A stretch of 64,000 nucleotides of DNA from JAAYUD01 sp963676865 (GCA_963676865.2 CAXXSS010000001.1:3100001-3164000), one strand, 5' to 3'; shown: positions 45,160-55,318, counted from the first letter of the stretch. The notes: generated by a model from the letters alone, not told the origin. Made by a program: numbers and translations.

Positions 45160-47469
45160 ATGCACTTATTTAAAAGAATAGCATTGCTGACTTGTTTACT
45201 ATCGTCAGCTACCTTTTTATTTTCGGCTCCTGCCGTCCATGCTAAAATAACAGTTATTCCTACTCCTGTCAAGATGGAAGTGATGGGCGGCAATTATCGG
45301 GTGGGCAACCGCATGGTGATCGGAGTCTCTACTTCATCCTTACTCCCTGCCGGCAAATATCTTAAAACTGTTCTATCAGGTGTTACCACTGCAACAGTTC
45401 AATTGAAAACGGTTCATCCCGATATCCGTTTAGAACTTTCGAAGGAGATAACGGGTGCGGGAGGATATCAGTTGTTTATTGATAAAAAGGGCATTCTTAT
45501 AAAGGGGGCTGATTATTCGGGTATCATTTCGGGTATATCCACTCTTCGTCAATTACTCCCTGCCGAGATAGAACGCACATTGAATCAGAATAAGGGAATC
45601 TCTTTTTCTGTTCCATTTGTGAGAATATGGGATGCACCACGTTTTGGTTGGCGCGGATTGATGCTTGATTCTTCTCGTCATTTCTGGACGGTTGATGAAG
45701 TGAAGCAGGTGCTTGACTTGATGGCTTTTTATAAGTTGGATAGATTTCATTGGCACCTTACAGACGATCAAGGTTGGCGCATTGAAATCAAAAAATATCC
45801 TTTGTTGACTCAAAAAGGGGCATGGCGCAAATTAAATTCGCAGGATAAGGAGTGCCTGAGGCGTGCACGTGTCTATCAGAATTCGGATATGTTATTGCCT
45901 AGCAATCGGTTGAAGGTTGTCAATGCAGATACTATATATGGAGGATTTTATACACAACAGAATATACGTGATATCGTTGCTTATGCTGCTCGACGGGGCA
46001 TAGAGGTCATTCCCGAAATAGATATGCCGGGGCATTTTATGGCTGCCATAGCAGAATATCCCGATGTGGCTTGTTCCGGTTTGGTGGGATGGGGAACCCT
46101 TTTCTCTTCTCCTATATGTCCGGGCAAAGATTCTTCTATCGAGTTTTGCGAAAATATATATCGCGAAGTCTTCAAGTTGTTTCCTTCTAAGTATATTCAC
46201 ATGGGAGGAGACGAAGTTGATAAGGCTAATTGGAAGAAATGTGACGATTGTCAAAAACGTATAAAGTCTGAAGGTTTGAAGTCTCCGGAAGAGCTTCAGG
46301 CTTGGTTTGTGCGTAAAATGGAAAGTTTCTTTAAAGCTAATGGGAAACACCTTATAGGTTGGGACGAAGTAGGAGATGATGGATTGACCTCGGATGCAAC
46401 TATCATGTGGTGGCGCGGATGGAGTCCGGAAGCTGTCCCAAATGCTACGGCATCTGGTAAACACGCTATCTGCACGCCCACAGATTGTATGTATTTTGAT
46501 TATTTGGAGGATCAAAAGTCTATTTCTAAAATACTTGCCTACGATCCTACCCATTTGAACATTAACGATGAGCAGAAGAAATTGATTTGTGGTGTTCAGG
46601 CTAATTTGTGGACCGAATGGATTCCTACTTTGAAACGTATGGAATACATGTTATTTCCTCGTTTGATTGCTTTGAGTGAAATAGCTTGGGCTCAACCTGC
46701 CCATAAATTGGAAGGAAATTCTTTTTATCGGCAAGCAGCACCTTTATTCCGTCGAATGGATATGATGGAGATCAGTTATCGTATTCCTGACTTGGGAGGA
46801 TTCTACAAAACAAATGCATTTATCGACTCTGCTAAGATTACTTTGCAGTCTCAATTGCCTTCAACGCAAATACGTTATACTACCGATGGCAGTATGCCCG
46901 AGAAGAATTCATTGGATTATACCCATCCAATAACGGTAAACCTGAGTACGAATTTCCGCTTTCGTACATTCCGTCCCGACGGTTCGCCTTCGGATTGTGT
47001 TGATGTAAAGTACATAAAAGATACTTATGCCAATTCCGAAGCTAATGCTATCGCTTCTGAAAAGGGGCTCATAGCTACATGGTATGATTATGCGGGAGAA
47101 CTTTGTTCCGAAATCGATAAGGCAAAAAAGAATGGCACTTATGTTGTAGACAATGTCTCTATTCCTGCACAGGCAAAAGGAAATATCGGCTTGGTGATTA
47201 CAGGATACTTGGATATTCCGGCTGACGGTATATATACGTTTGCGCTAGAGTCTGATGATGGTAGTACATTGTGTATTGATGGAAATTTGGTCGTAGATAA
47301 CGATATGGCACATTCGGTTCGTGAAATTGTTGGTCAGAAAGCTTTGCGCAAAGGATTGCATCCTATCGAAGTAAAGTACTTCGATCACAATGGTGGAATG
47401 TTGAAGTTATGTACATTCGATAAATCGGGAAATAAAATAGTAATGGATTCAACGTGGTTTAGACATTAG
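45160..47469 (+). CDS. Secreted beta-N-acetylhexosaminidase, GH20, with C-terminal PA14-like domain
   Basis: 769 residues. Removes terminal GlcNAc/GalNAc from glycans. Signal peptide to about residue 28; a GH20b N-terminal domain (AGGYQLFIDKKGILIKGAD); a GH20 TIM-barrel with WRGLMLDSSRHF, FHWHLTDDQGWRIEI and the catalytic pair in HMGGDEV (Asp351-Glu352), then WTEWIPT and WRG. A chitobiase-C/Fn3-like segment (IRYTTDGSMPEKNS) lies near 568 and a PA14-like carbohydrate-binding module from about 630 (GLIATWYDY, ALESDDGSTLCIDGNLVVDND). Monocistronic, with a terminator 30 bases downstream. Host mucin or N-glycan use is likely but inferred. Confidence 0.95.
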   Translation: MHLFKRIALLTCLLSSATFLFSAPAVHAKITVIPTPVKMEVMGGNYRVGNRMVIGVSTSSLLPAGKYLKTVLSGVTTATVQLKTVHPDIRLELSKEITGAGGYQLFIDKKGILIKGADYSGIISGISTLRQLLPAEIERTLNQNKGISFSVPFVRIWDAPRFGWRGLMLDSSRHFWTVDEVKQVLDLMAFYKLDRFHWHLTDDQGWRIEIKKYPLLTQKGAWRKLNSQDKECLRRARVYQNSDMLLPSNRLKVVNADTIYGGFYTQQNIRDIVAYAARRGIEVIPEIDMPGHFMAAIAEYPDVACSGLVGWGTLFSSPICPGKDSSIEFCENIYREVFKLFPSKYIHMGGDEVDKANWKKCDDCQKRIKSEGLKSPEELQAWFVRKMESFFKANGKHLIGWDEVGDDGLTSDATIMWWRGWSPEAVPNATASGKHAICTPTDCMYFDYLEDQKSISKILAYDPTHLNINDEQKKLICGVQANLWTEWIPTLKRMEYMLFPRLIALSEIAWAQPAHKLEGNSFYRQAAPLFRRMDMMEISYRIPDLGGFYKTNAFIDSAKITLQSQLPSTQIRYTTDGSMPEKNSLDYTHPITVNLSTNFRFRTFRPDGSPSDCVDVKYIKDTYANSEANAIASEKGLIATWYDYAGELCSEIDKAKKNGTYVVDNVSIPAQAKGNIGLVITGYLDIPADGIYTFALESDDGSTLCIDGNLVVDNDMAHSVREIVGQKALRKGLHPIEVKYFDHNGGMLKLCTFDKSGNKIVMDSTWFRH

Positions 47470-47498
47470 CGAATCTTTTGATCTTGAAATTTGTAGAA

Positions 47499-47547
47499 AG
47501 AAGTTCTTTTCGAAGCATGAATGTGTTAGAAAAGGACTTCTTTTTTG
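47499..47547 (+). terminator. Terminator after the GH20 gene
   Basis: AGAAGTTCTTTTC (47499-47511) pairs with GAAAAGGACTTCT (47529-47541) with one G-U pair, followed by TTTTT. Confidence 0.8.
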
Positions 47548-47634
47548 TTTTTATATTGCTATAGATGTATTAGGAGGCTACAACTAAATGATTCTCTTGA
47601 AGCTAAAGCGTTCTCTGATCTATCTTTTAGCTAT

Positions 47635-48291
47635 TTATTCTCTATTGAATTTTTGTTTTGCCCATGAATATTTGATAACATCGCAAAGGAAAGGTTTCAT
47701 GTCTTTGATGGCGGTTTTATCTATATAGTAGGGAGTTGTAAATGTAGCTGTAAGTGAGTTGTCTTCTTTGCTTAAATCTATTTTTACAAGACACATGTCA
47801 CATTTGCGGCGGGCATTAGTATATTGAATGAAGATGGAGTCGTTTTCATCGTTTGTTTGAGGAGCCTTGAAAAAGTCGTCTGTTGTCGGGAGTTTGATGT
47901 AGTTCTCTGTTTTATATGGCGCCCAATTCGTATCATAAAAAGCAATTCGGCTATCTGCTACAGGGCCTTCAACAGTGTTTATCACACATATTATTTTAGT
48001 GCTGTCGTTCGTAGGCAACAACTTCATTTGCCATGTCGATGCTTCCGAAAGTCTCAATGCTATATAGTCGTTTGTCATTTCTGTCATTTGACTCTTTTCT
48101 TTGAATGCATTGACTACTTCTGCCTTCATCTTGCTATCCATAAAGTCGGTGCAGTCTGCTCTATTGTTGGCGGTGAGCAATGGCAAAATAGAATCCGGCA
48201 TTGCGCGAAACAATTGTTTTGCAGTTTGTGCCGATAGTGGTGACATCAGAAATACTGCTATAGCGAAAATAAAAATGTTCTTTTTCATCAT
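47635..48291 (-). CDS. DUF3256 family secreted protein
   Basis: 218 residues with a signal peptide ending LSAQT. The pattern QLFRAMPDSILPLLTANNRADCTDFMDS is typical of DUF3256, a Bacteroidetes-only family of unknown function found next to truA and the EamA permease, as here. A single CDMC pair may form a disulfide. The 40-base gap to the EamA gene upstream suggests cotranscription with truA. Confidence 0.85.
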   Translation of the reverse strand: MMKKNIFIFAIAVFLMSPLSAQTAKQLFRAMPDSILPLLTANNRADCTDFMDSKMKAEVVNAFKEKSQMTEMTNDYIALRLSEASTWQMKLLPTNDSTKIICVINTVEGPVADSRIAFYDTNWAPYKTENYIKLPTTDDFFKAPQTNDENDSIFIQYTNARRKCDMCLVKIDLSKEDNSLTATFTTPYYIDKTAIKDMKPFLCDVIKYSWAKQKFNRE

Positions 48292-48331
48292 CTTCTGGAA
48301 ATATTATGTTGCGAAAATACTTAAATACTTT

Positions 48332-49228
48332 TTATTTCGTGCCGAAATAAAGAAAAATCATACTTAATAGAACTAAAATAAGGTCTATGGCTTTACTTTT
48401 GAGATTCTTCTCGCGAAAGACAAGAGCCCCAAAAAGGAAAGAGACCACTACGCTACTTCGTCTTATCATGGATACGATAGAAATCATTGATCCGTCAATA
48501 TTCAGTGCATAAAAATAGGCAAAATCGGCAGCACTTAAAAATAAGGAGATCATGATAATGGTCCATTTCCATCGGAATGGGGTAGTGTTGTGTCGAACAG
48601 GCAACCATAAAAACAATAAAATGGGGCACATAATGGCTGTTTGATAGATATTATACCACGACTGAATAAGCATCGGGTCGAAGCGCTTCATGAGGTACTT
48701 GTCGTATAGACCGCTCACTGCTCCGGCTATGGCGGCCAGTATAATGAAAAAGATCCATTTATTATGTCGAAAGTTAATACCTTCTTTCTTTCCCGAGCGA
48801 CTAAGCAAGAAAAACGAAATGATGGCAAGCAATACTCCAACCCATTGATAGATGTTGAGACGTTCGGCAAAGATAAGTAGTGCACCGAGTAGTACCATAA
48901 TAGGGCGGGTGGCATTGATAGGCCCTACAATGGTAAGGGGCAGGTGTTTCATACCAAAGTATCCGAATATCCATGAGGCAAGTACGATGAAAGACTTGAG
49001 AAGAATATATTTGTGAGTTGCCCAACCGGCAGATGCCACATGTACAATCGTATGGTCGAGGCAAGTGGTGTATGCAGATAGAATAATGAAAGGCAAAAAG
49101 ATGAGCGAACATATGGCCGTATTGAAAAAAAGTACGGGCAGTACGGCATTATCTTTTAGCGACTGCTTCTTGAAAACATCATAAAAACCTAATAGCGCAG
49201 CCGAAAGAAAAGCAAGAGTCAACCACAT
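48332..49228 (-). CDS. EamA/DMT-family inner-membrane transporter
   Basis: 298 residues with ten predicted helices in two EamA halves (each about 140 residues). The second half starts near WIFFIILAAIAGAVSGLYDK. Members export metabolites or drugs; the substrate cannot be inferred. The ATG is 1 base after the truA stop, so translation is coupled. Confidence 0.88.
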   Translation of the reverse strand: MWLTLAFLSAALLGFYDVFKKQSLKDNAVLPVLFFNTAICSLIFLPFIILSAYTTCLDHTIVHVASAGWATHKYILLKSFIVLASWIFGYFGMKHLPLTIVGPINATRPIMVLLGALLIFAERLNIYQWVGVLLAIISFFLLSRSGKKEGINFRHNKWIFFIILAAIAGAVSGLYDKYLMKRFDPMLIQSWYNIYQTAIMCPILLFLWLPVRHNTTPFRWKWTIIMISLFLSAADFAYFYALNIDGSMISIVSMIRRSSVVVSFLFGALVFREKNLKSKAIDLILVLLSMIFLYFGTK

Positions 49229-49229
49229 A

Positions 49230-50018
49230 TTACTCTGTCTCTTTATTAAAGGTATTGGCTTTCGTATCTGTTTCGGTTATGTTGTCATCGTATGCAATAT
49301 CATATAAGAACAGACCTTCGGCAGGGGCAGAACTGCCAGCCTTGCAACGGTCTTTCTCAAAGATGATACGGCGAAAGTCTTCTATGGATATTTTGTTTCG
49401 ACCTACATCTACAAGAGTTCCCACAATAGCTCGTACCATATTGCGTAAGAAACGGTCAGCTTGGATGGTAAATACCAAGCGGTTGTCACTCAATTGTTCC
49501 CAGCGGGCAACGGATATATGGCAGATATTTGTTTTATTGTCGCTATGCAATTTGCAGAAACTCGTAAAGTCGGTGCATTTAAGCAATAATTCAGCCGCTT
49601 TGTTCATGAGCTCTATATTGGGGGCAAAGCGTAAATTCCATTGATAGTTTCTGCCGAATGGATATTTTGAAGTAGAAATATAGTATTTGTATGTTCTCGA
49701 GATAGCCGAAAAACGGGCATGAGCCTCATTGCATACTTTCTCTATTTTATTAATGGCTATATCGGGAGGGAGTACACGATTTAGTCTATCAGCAAATCTT
49801 TCACCATTTATTTCGTTTTCTGTATCAAAGTGAGCTACCATTAGGCGGGCATGTACTCCTGTGTCCGTTCTACCTGCACCTGTTACCGAGATACCCTCAT
49901 TCAGAATAGTATTGAGGGCTCTGTTGAGGCATTCTTGTACACTTACGCCATTGGGTTGTATTTGCCAACCGTGGTAAGCTGTGCCGTCGTAACTTAAGTA
50001 TATAAAATATCGTTGCAC
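49230..50018 (-). CDS. truA: tRNA pseudouridine(38-40) synthase
   Basis: 262 residues. Isomerises uridines 38-40 in the anticodon arm of many tRNAs. The catalytic Asp52 is in GAGRTDTGVHA (47-57); the family core also shows YDGTAYHGWQIQPN, RTYKYYI and RNMVRAIVG. First gene of the truA-EamA-DUF3256 unit. Confidence 0.97.
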   Translation of the reverse strand: MQRYFIYLSYDGTAYHGWQIQPNGVSVQECLNRALNTILNEGISVTGAGRTDTGVHARLMVAHFDTENEINGERFADRLNRVLPPDIAINKIEKVCNEAHARFSAISRTYKYYISTSKYPFGRNYQWNLRFAPNIELMNKAAELLLKCTDFTSFCKLHSDNKTNICHISVARWEQLSDNRLVFTIQADRFLRNMVRAIVGTLVDVGRNKISIEDFRRIIFEKDRCKAGSSAPAEGLFLYDIAYDDNITETDTKANTFNKETE

Positions 50019-50043
50019 TCTTTCTTTCGTTCTTATTTTGTTG

Positions 50044-50051
50044 CAAAGTTA
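50044..50051 (-). promoter_or_regulatory. -7 box for truA
   Basis: TAACTTTG on the minus strand 25 bases before the truA ATG. Confidence 0.55.
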
Positions 50052-50170
50052 GTGCAAGTTAAGAGCAATAACAAAAAATAAATAATAAAAAGCAATAACA
50101 TCATTTCTTACATTTTAAGTTTTGGTGTATTGCTGACCTTATTATTAATCTGCTTTCAGGTATCTTCAGA

Positions 50171-50300
50171 AGCTAACATACGACCATTTTGATTCATAAA
50201 TATGAGCCAAAATTGTCGTATGTTAGTTTTTTCGGTGACGTCCATATGTTTTCAGAAAAACATATGGACGAAAATATTTTTAGGTCCATATGTCATTTTG
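50171..50300. repeat. Palindromic intergenic repeat, copy D
   Basis: Compact, best preserved member. First hairpin: CTAACATACGAC (50173-50184) with GTCGTATGTTAG (50215-50226). Second: a perfect 14-bp stem CGTCCATATGTTTT (50239-50252) with AAAACATATGGACG (50257-50270), followed by a block AAAATATTTTTAGG shared with copy A. Lies in the 430-bp gap between truA and the Spy-like gene; the rest of the gap shows nothing recognisable. Confidence 0.75.
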
Positions 50301-50447
50301 GAGTATAAAGTATGTTTGTTTCAGCTGTGCAAAATACAAAGAAATAGATAAAGATATTCAGTTGTTTTTCTTTGTTATAGTTATATTCCAAACATACTTA
50401 ACTTCAGTAAATGTTCAATTAGAGCCTCACCTTTGTCAATGCGAAAG

Positions 50448-51020
50448 TTAATTGTCTTTTTCTATGGGTTTTTGAGGATATTCGTTTTGATTTTGTTTAT
50501 TCCATCTTTTATTTGTTTGCCCGTTCCATTGATGCATTTTTTTGTTCCCTTCTTTATTGGCCAAAAATCCGGGATGCATCATGTGTTTACCTTGAAAGCG
50601 TGGACGGAATATTCGAGCGATTTGTTTCGGAGAGAGAATGCGTTTGAATTCTTTATAGTATTTGACACGTACGTCCAACATCTTTTGTTCTCTGTCAAAT
50701 CTGTTTTCCAACATTTTCTGAACTTCAGCATCTGTCATCTCTTTCAGAGATTCTCTTTTTATGCCGCTTCTGTTCATTTTTCCGGCAGGCATCATTACAC
50801 TTCTCATATCTGCCAGATAATCCATGTACAACGTTTTGAATTTTGCTGTCGTTGCATCATTCAGCATTAGTTCGTTTGTCATACGCTGGCATCGCATAGA
50901 ATCCATCTTTGCTACGTCAAATCTTCGTCTTTCGTTTTTAAAGCCGTTTCCTTGTGCTTGGGCTGACAATCCCATACTGAATAATAGAATTGTAGCCACC
51001 ATCATTAATTTTGTTTTCAT
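50448..51020 (-). CDS. Secreted Met/Arg-rich protein, Spy/CpxP-like
   Basis: 190 residues with a signal peptide (residues 1-22, ending SAQAQ). The body is predicted helical with two related segments, MTNELMLNDATTAKFKTLY and FKRILSPKQIARIFR, similar to the LTxxQ pattern of Spy/CpxP periplasmic chaperones; the C-terminus is Asn/Lys/Gln-rich and probably disordered. Assignment to that family is by pattern only. It ends about 150 bases from repeat copy D. Confidence 0.6.
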   Translation of the reverse strand: MKTKLMMVATILLFSMGLSAQAQGNGFKNERRRFDVAKMDSMRCQRMTNELMLNDATTAKFKTLYMDYLADMRSVMMPAGKMNRSGIKRESLKEMTDAEVQKMLENRFDREQKMLDVRVKYYKEFKRILSPKQIARIFRPRFQGKHMMHPGFLANKEGNKKMHQWNGQTNKRWNKQNQNEYPQKPIEKDN

Positions 51021-51169
51021 TTTGAGTTTGTTTTTAATAAACCATTTGTGTTTGTTGTCCGCTTTTGCTTTGCGGCATTTACAGGTTAGATATGCTCAAA
51101 ATGAAAAAGTTACATGGACGGCTTCTTGTTTTATTTTTCTTTAACAGAGGTGCGCCCGTTGGAATATGG

Positions 51170-51991
51170 CTATTTCAGAATACCACAGAAATAAAATAAA
51201 TCTTTGAATGCTGAGGAATCACCCTCATAATCTTTTGGGAATATTCCATAGAGCGAAGAGCCCGAACCGGACATGGAGGCATAAATGGCACCGTGTTGAT
51301 ATAGTCTTTCTTTGATACTCGCTATTTCCGGATGTTGTGGAAAGACACTTTGCTCAAAATCGTTTTGGAGATATTTCTTCCATTGATTGATTGGAAGTGC
51401 TATTGTTTCGGCTAAATCATATTCCGGCGTATGCGGTTTAATTAATGAGAATGCTTCTCGGGTTGAAACAAATATATCTGGCTTTACGATAACGATCTTA
51501 TATCCATTGAGCGAAAGATCAATCGGGGCGAAAAGATTACCAATACCTCGGGCCAGCATGGGCGTGTTGCGAACAAAAAAAGCGCAATCTGCTCCAAGTT
51601 GTGTGGCATAGTTCTCTAGTTGTGTGGCTGACAATCCCAACTTGCAATAGTCGTTGAGCAATTTGAGCATGAAAGTCGCGTCTGATGATCCCCCTCCCAA
51701 TCCTGCACCCGAAGGAATTTGTTTATAGAGGGAAATATCCAGTGGAGGTAATGCAAATTCCTTTCGCAACATACGATAGGCTTTTATCACCAGATTGTTA
51801 TCCGTATCACATTCTATCTCGTTGCCGAAAAGATGAAGGGCGCAATCTGTTTGTGTAGAGGCTGGAACTATCTCGAGCGAATCTTCAAGAGGAACAGGAT
51901 AGAAGATAGTCTCCAGTTCGTGATAACCGTCGGGACGACGAGATGTGACATATAGGCCGAGGTTGATTTTGCAGTTAGGAAAAGAAATCAT
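51170..51991 (-). CDS. ispE: 4-diphosphocytidyl-2-C-methyl-D-erythritol kinase
   Basis: 273 residues. ATP-dependent kinase of the MEP isoprenoid pathway. GHMP-kinase signatures: CKINLGLYVTSRRPDGYHEL (with Lys8), the ATP loop PSGAGLGGGSSDA (93-105), the catalytic Asp region QLGADCAFFV near 130, and the C-terminal MSGSGSSLYGIF. Divergent from dnaB with a promoter on each side of the gap. Confidence 0.96.
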   Translation of the reverse strand: MISFPNCKINLGLYVTSRRPDGYHELETIFYPVPLEDSLEIVPASTQTDCALHLFGNEIECDTDNNLVIKAYRMLRKEFALPPLDISLYKQIPSGAGLGGGSSDATFMLKLLNDYCKLGLSATQLENYATQLGADCAFFVRNTPMLARGIGNLFAPIDLSLNGYKIVIVKPDIFVSTREAFSLIKPHTPEYDLAETIALPINQWKKYLQNDFEQSVFPQHPEIASIKERLYQHGAIYASMSGSGSSLYGIFPKDYEGDSSAFKDLFYFCGILK

Positions 51992-52018
51992 AAAGTAAAT
52001 TGTTCATAATAAGTGGTA

Positions 52019-52026
52019 CAAAGTTA
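52019..52026 (-). promoter_or_regulatory. -7 box for ispE
   Basis: TAACTTTG on the minus strand 27 bases before the ispE ATG. Confidence 0.55.
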
Positions 52027-52069
52027 AAAAGTAATTGTGAAAAATCAAGGGAAAAAGGAAATAGAAAAT

Positions 52070-52077
52070 TATCTTTG
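52070..52077 (+). promoter_or_regulatory. -7 box for dnaB
   Basis: TATCTTTG on the plus strand 23 bases before the dnaB ATG; back to back with the ispE promoter. Confidence 0.6.
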
Positions 52078-52100
52078 CAGTAAATTAGATATAATATAAA

Positions 52101-53669
52101 ATGGAAGAAAAGAAGAGATACCCTTCTACACGTGGAAAGAAAGTTCCAGAAGGGCAACCGGTGAGCGATTATGGGCGCCTACAACCTCAGGCTGTAGATT
52201 TGGAAGAGGCTGTGCTCGGAGCGCTGATGATAGAGAAAGACGCTTTTTCGCAAGTCAGTGAGATACTCCGCCCGGAGTCATTTTATGAGCATCGTAATCA
52301 ATTAATATTTAAGGCCATTTCCGATTTGGCTTTGAAAGAAAAGCCTGTTGATATTCTGACCGTAAAAGAACAACTGGAGAAGAATGATGAACTGGAAGAA
52401 GTGGGCGGTCCTTTCTATATCACCGAGTTGAGTAGCCGTGTGGCTTCGTCTGCCCATATAGAATATCATGCTCAGATTATAGCTCAGAAATATTTGGCAC
52501 GTCAATTGATCTCTTATACCAGCGGTATTCAGTCCAAGGCTTTTGATACGACGCTCGATGTGGATGACTTAATGCAAGAAGCGGAGGGTAAACTCTTTGA
52601 AATTGCTCAGAAGAACTTAAAACAAGACTATACTCAGATTAATCCGGTCATCGAAGAGGCTTATGAACAGCTTCGCAAGGCAGCAGCTCGTACAGACGGT
52701 CTCAGTGGTTTGGAGTCCGGATTTCATGACTTGGATAAGATAACGGCCGGATGGCAAAAGTCCGATCTTATTATCATTGCTGCCCGTCCTGCCATGGGTA
52801 AAACCGCTTTTGCCCTATCTATGGCTCGAAATATAGCGGTAGATTATCGTAAATCTTGCGCTTTGTTTTCTCTTGAGATGAGTAATGTGCAATTGGTAAA
52901 CCGTTTGATATCTAATGTCTGTGAGATACCGGGTGAGAAAATTAGAAGTGGTCAAATGGCCGATTACGAATGGGCTCAATTGGATAGTAAGCTGAAGAAC
53001 TTGATCGATGCGCCTCTCTTTGTTGACGAAACGCCCGGTCTGTCTATCTTTGAATTCCGAACCAAGGCTCGCCGGTTGGTAAGAGAGCATCATGTAGAGT
53101 GTATCATTGTCGACTACTTGCAGCTGATGACCGCTAGTGGAATGGGATTTAATCGTCAGGAAGAGGTGAGTACTATTTCTCGTTCGCTCAAAGGACTTGC
53201 CAAAGAATTGAAGATTCCTATCATCGCACTTTCTCAGGTGAATCGTGATGTGGAGAAACGTACGGATCCTTCACGCCCCGAAAGTGCTGCCGAAAGTAAG
53301 CGCCCTCAATTGAGTGACTTGCGTGAATCGGGAGCTATCGAGCAGGATGCCGATATTGTTATCTTCATTCACCGTCCCGAGTATTATAGAATTTACGAAG
53401 ACCGCAATGGAAATGATCTCCGAGGTATGGCCGAAATAATTATCGCTAAACACCGTAATGGTAAAACCGGCGATGTGTTGCTCCGCTTTAAGAATGACTT
53501 TGCCAAATTTCAGAATCCCAATGATGATGTCATTCCAATGCCTGGTGATGAAAATGCCAATATATTAGGCTCGAAGATGAATGAATCGAATTATAGTGAG
53601 GGGGGACCTAAAGGTGATTCTGTCAATCCATTTGTAGGTTTGGGCAACGAGCAGCCGATGCCCTTTTAA
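52101..53669 (+). CDS. dnaB: Replicative DNA helicase
   Basis: 522 residues. Hexameric 5'-3' helicase at the replication fork. N-terminal primase-binding domain begins QAVDLEEAVLGALM; the RecA-like motor has Walker A AARPAMGKTAFALS (about 228-241), Walker B ECIIVDYLQLM, the H4 segment SRSLKGLAKELKIPIIALSQVNR and the arginine-finger end IIAKHRNGKTGDVLLRF. A 60-residue acidic and Asn-rich C-terminal tail follows. No intein. Confidence 0.97.
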   Translation: MEEKKRYPSTRGKKVPEGQPVSDYGRLQPQAVDLEEAVLGALMIEKDAFSQVSEILRPESFYEHRNQLIFKAISDLALKEKPVDILTVKEQLEKNDELEEVGGPFYITELSSRVASSAHIEYHAQIIAQKYLARQLISYTSGIQSKAFDTTLDVDDLMQEAEGKLFEIAQKNLKQDYTQINPVIEEAYEQLRKAAARTDGLSGLESGFHDLDKITAGWQKSDLIIIAARPAMGKTAFALSMARNIAVDYRKSCALFSLEMSNVQLVNRLISNVCEIPGEKIRSGQMADYEWAQLDSKLKNLIDAPLFVDETPGLSIFEFRTKARRLVREHHVECIIVDYLQLMTASGMGFNRQEEVSTISRSLKGLAKELKIPIIALSQVNRDVEKRTDPSRPESAAESKRPQLSDLRESGAIEQDADIVIFIHRPEYYRIYEDRNGNDLRGMAEIIIAKHRNGKTGDVLLRFKNDFAKFQNPNDDVIPMPGDENANILGSKMNESNYSEGGPKGDSVNPFVGLGNEQPMPF

Positions 53670-53751
53670 TGGGAGATGAAGAACTTTTATATTTAGGGAA
53701 AACCCTACCTTCGAATAGGATATTTTTCTTTTTTGAGTGCGTTGGAGTTAC

Positions 53752-53759
53752 TAGTTTTG
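53752..53759 (+). promoter_or_regulatory. -7 box for the Gly/Tyr-rich gene
   Basis: TAGTTTTG, 44 bases before the ATG; spacing to a TTTG further upstream is short (16), so moderate evidence only. Confidence 0.4.
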
Positions 53760-53803
53760 TAACGTGAAAAATAGGAATGTATAACTAATAAAAAATAAAT
53801 GGT

Positions 53804-55249
53804 ATGAAAAAGATTGTTTTTCTAATGATGCTTCTGGGGTCTCTTCCACTCAGCATGATGGCACAAAATGAAGACGACCTTTATTTTGTCCCTTCAAAAG
53901 ACAAGACGACATCGACAGATGTAAATACACAGTCTAAATCGACCGTGAAGACCGTCAAACGCAATAAGCCGACGACGGTTGTGGTTACTAATTCGCAAAA
54001 TAATCCGACAACGGTTATTGTGCGTAGAAGTAATAATTCCAATACCCGAAATATCGATGAATATAATCGTCGTTATAATTCAACGGACAATGGCAACGAT
54101 TCTGATGTCAATGGCAATTCTTATGACAATGGGAATGGGGTAGCGAGCGACACATTGTATATCGATGATAACGATGCCAATGCACCCCAAAACCGTAACG
54201 GTCATTCTTCTGCCTACGATCAGGATTTAGATGGTAATTGGGTAAATGGCTTTGATGGAACGGACGACGATTATGAATATGCTACCCGCATTATTCGTTT
54301 CCGCAATCCTCGTTTTGCTATAAGTATTTCGAATCCTTATTATTGGGATATCGTTTATGGAATGAATTCGTGGGATTGGAACGTTTATTACGATGGGATG
54401 TATGCGTATGCTTTTCCTACTTTCTCTAATAGATTATGGTGGGATTGGCGCTTTAACTCCTATGGTTGGGGCTTCGGCTACAATTATGGCTGGGGTGGTT
54501 ACAGTCCTTACTACTCGTATTGGGGAGGTGGATATCCATACTATGGCGGTTGGCATGGCCGTGGATGGGATGGCGGCTATTACGCACATCGTGGTGGTTG
54601 GTATTCCCCTCGTTGGCAAGATGGCGGAAATCATCTCGCAGGTGTGACTTATCGCAATAACCGATATTCGAACTATGGTGGTAATTCTTATACACGTGGC
54701 GGCAATTATGGATCTTCCAATTATGGCGGTAACCCTAATGGTAATTCATCTAGAAGATATATCAATGAAGCTAATATACTGGGTGGTGATCCGGTACGCA
54801 ATTCTACCGTGAATTCTCGTCGGGTTATAGGAACACGTCAAGGAGAGACTATTCGTACCGATGCTTCTTCTTCACGCCGTGAAAGTTATGACCGTCCGAG
54901 TAGTACGCGGGCATATAATGGAACCACAGAAGGAGCAGGCTATAGCAGTCGCAGAGGTAATGACGTAAGTGGATATAGCAATAATGGTGCATATACCCGT
55001 TCTTTCAATCAAAGCGAGTCTCGTCGTTCTTATACTCCATTTAATAATAGTAATAATAATAATGGATATGGTAGCCGTCGTTCTTATACGCCTTCTAATA
55101 ACAATTCTAATAGATCTTATTCTCCTGGTCGTTCATACAATAGCGTAAGTCGTCCTTCTCCTTCTGTTAGCAGAGGAAGCTTTTCGGGTGGTGGCAGCCG
55201 TGGAGGAAACTCTAGCGGTGGTGGTGCCGGACGTACCAGTCGTAGATAG
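53804..55249 (+). CDS. Secreted low-complexity protein rich in Gly, Tyr, Trp, Asn, Ser and Arg
   Basis: 481 residues with signal peptide MKKIVFLMMLLGSLPLSMMA. Residues 30-140 are polar and Asn/Thr-rich; 170-290 hold repeated Tyr/Trp/Gly motifs (YYWDIVYGMNSWDWN, WGWGFGYNYGWGGYSPYYSY, GWHGRGWDGGYY); the last 200 residues are Ser/Arg/Asn/Gly-rich. The middle resembles the aromatic-rich repeats of biofilm or surface-associated proteins, but no family is recognised. The OmpP1 gene follows after 69 bases in the same direction, so a joint role at the outer membrane is plausible. Confidence 0.78.
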   Translation: MKKIVFLMMLLGSLPLSMMAQNEDDLYFVPSKDKTTSTDVNTQSKSTVKTVKRNKPTTVVVTNSQNNPTTVIVRRSNNSNTRNIDEYNRRYNSTDNGNDSDVNGNSYDNGNGVASDTLYIDDNDANAPQNRNGHSSAYDQDLDGNWVNGFDGTDDDYEYATRIIRFRNPRFAISISNPYYWDIVYGMNSWDWNVYYDGMYAYAFPTFSNRLWWDWRFNSYGWGFGYNYGWGGYSPYYSYWGGGYPYYGGWHGRGWDGGYYAHRGGWYSPRWQDGGNHLAGVTYRNNRYSNYGGNSYTRGGNYGSSNYGGNPNGNSSRRYINEANILGGDPVRNSTVNSRRVIGTRQGETIRTDASSSRRESYDRPSSTRAYNGTTEGAGYSSRRGNDVSGYSNNGAYTRSFNQSESRRSYTPFNNSNNNNGYGSRRSYTPSNNNSNRSYSPGRSYNSVSRPSPSVSRGSFSGGGSRGGNSSGGGAGRTSRR

Positions 55250-55318
55250 AATGGCGAAACAGCTTAAAAGCTAACTATTATATTTATATATATCGTTTAA
55301 TTTATTGAGAATACAACA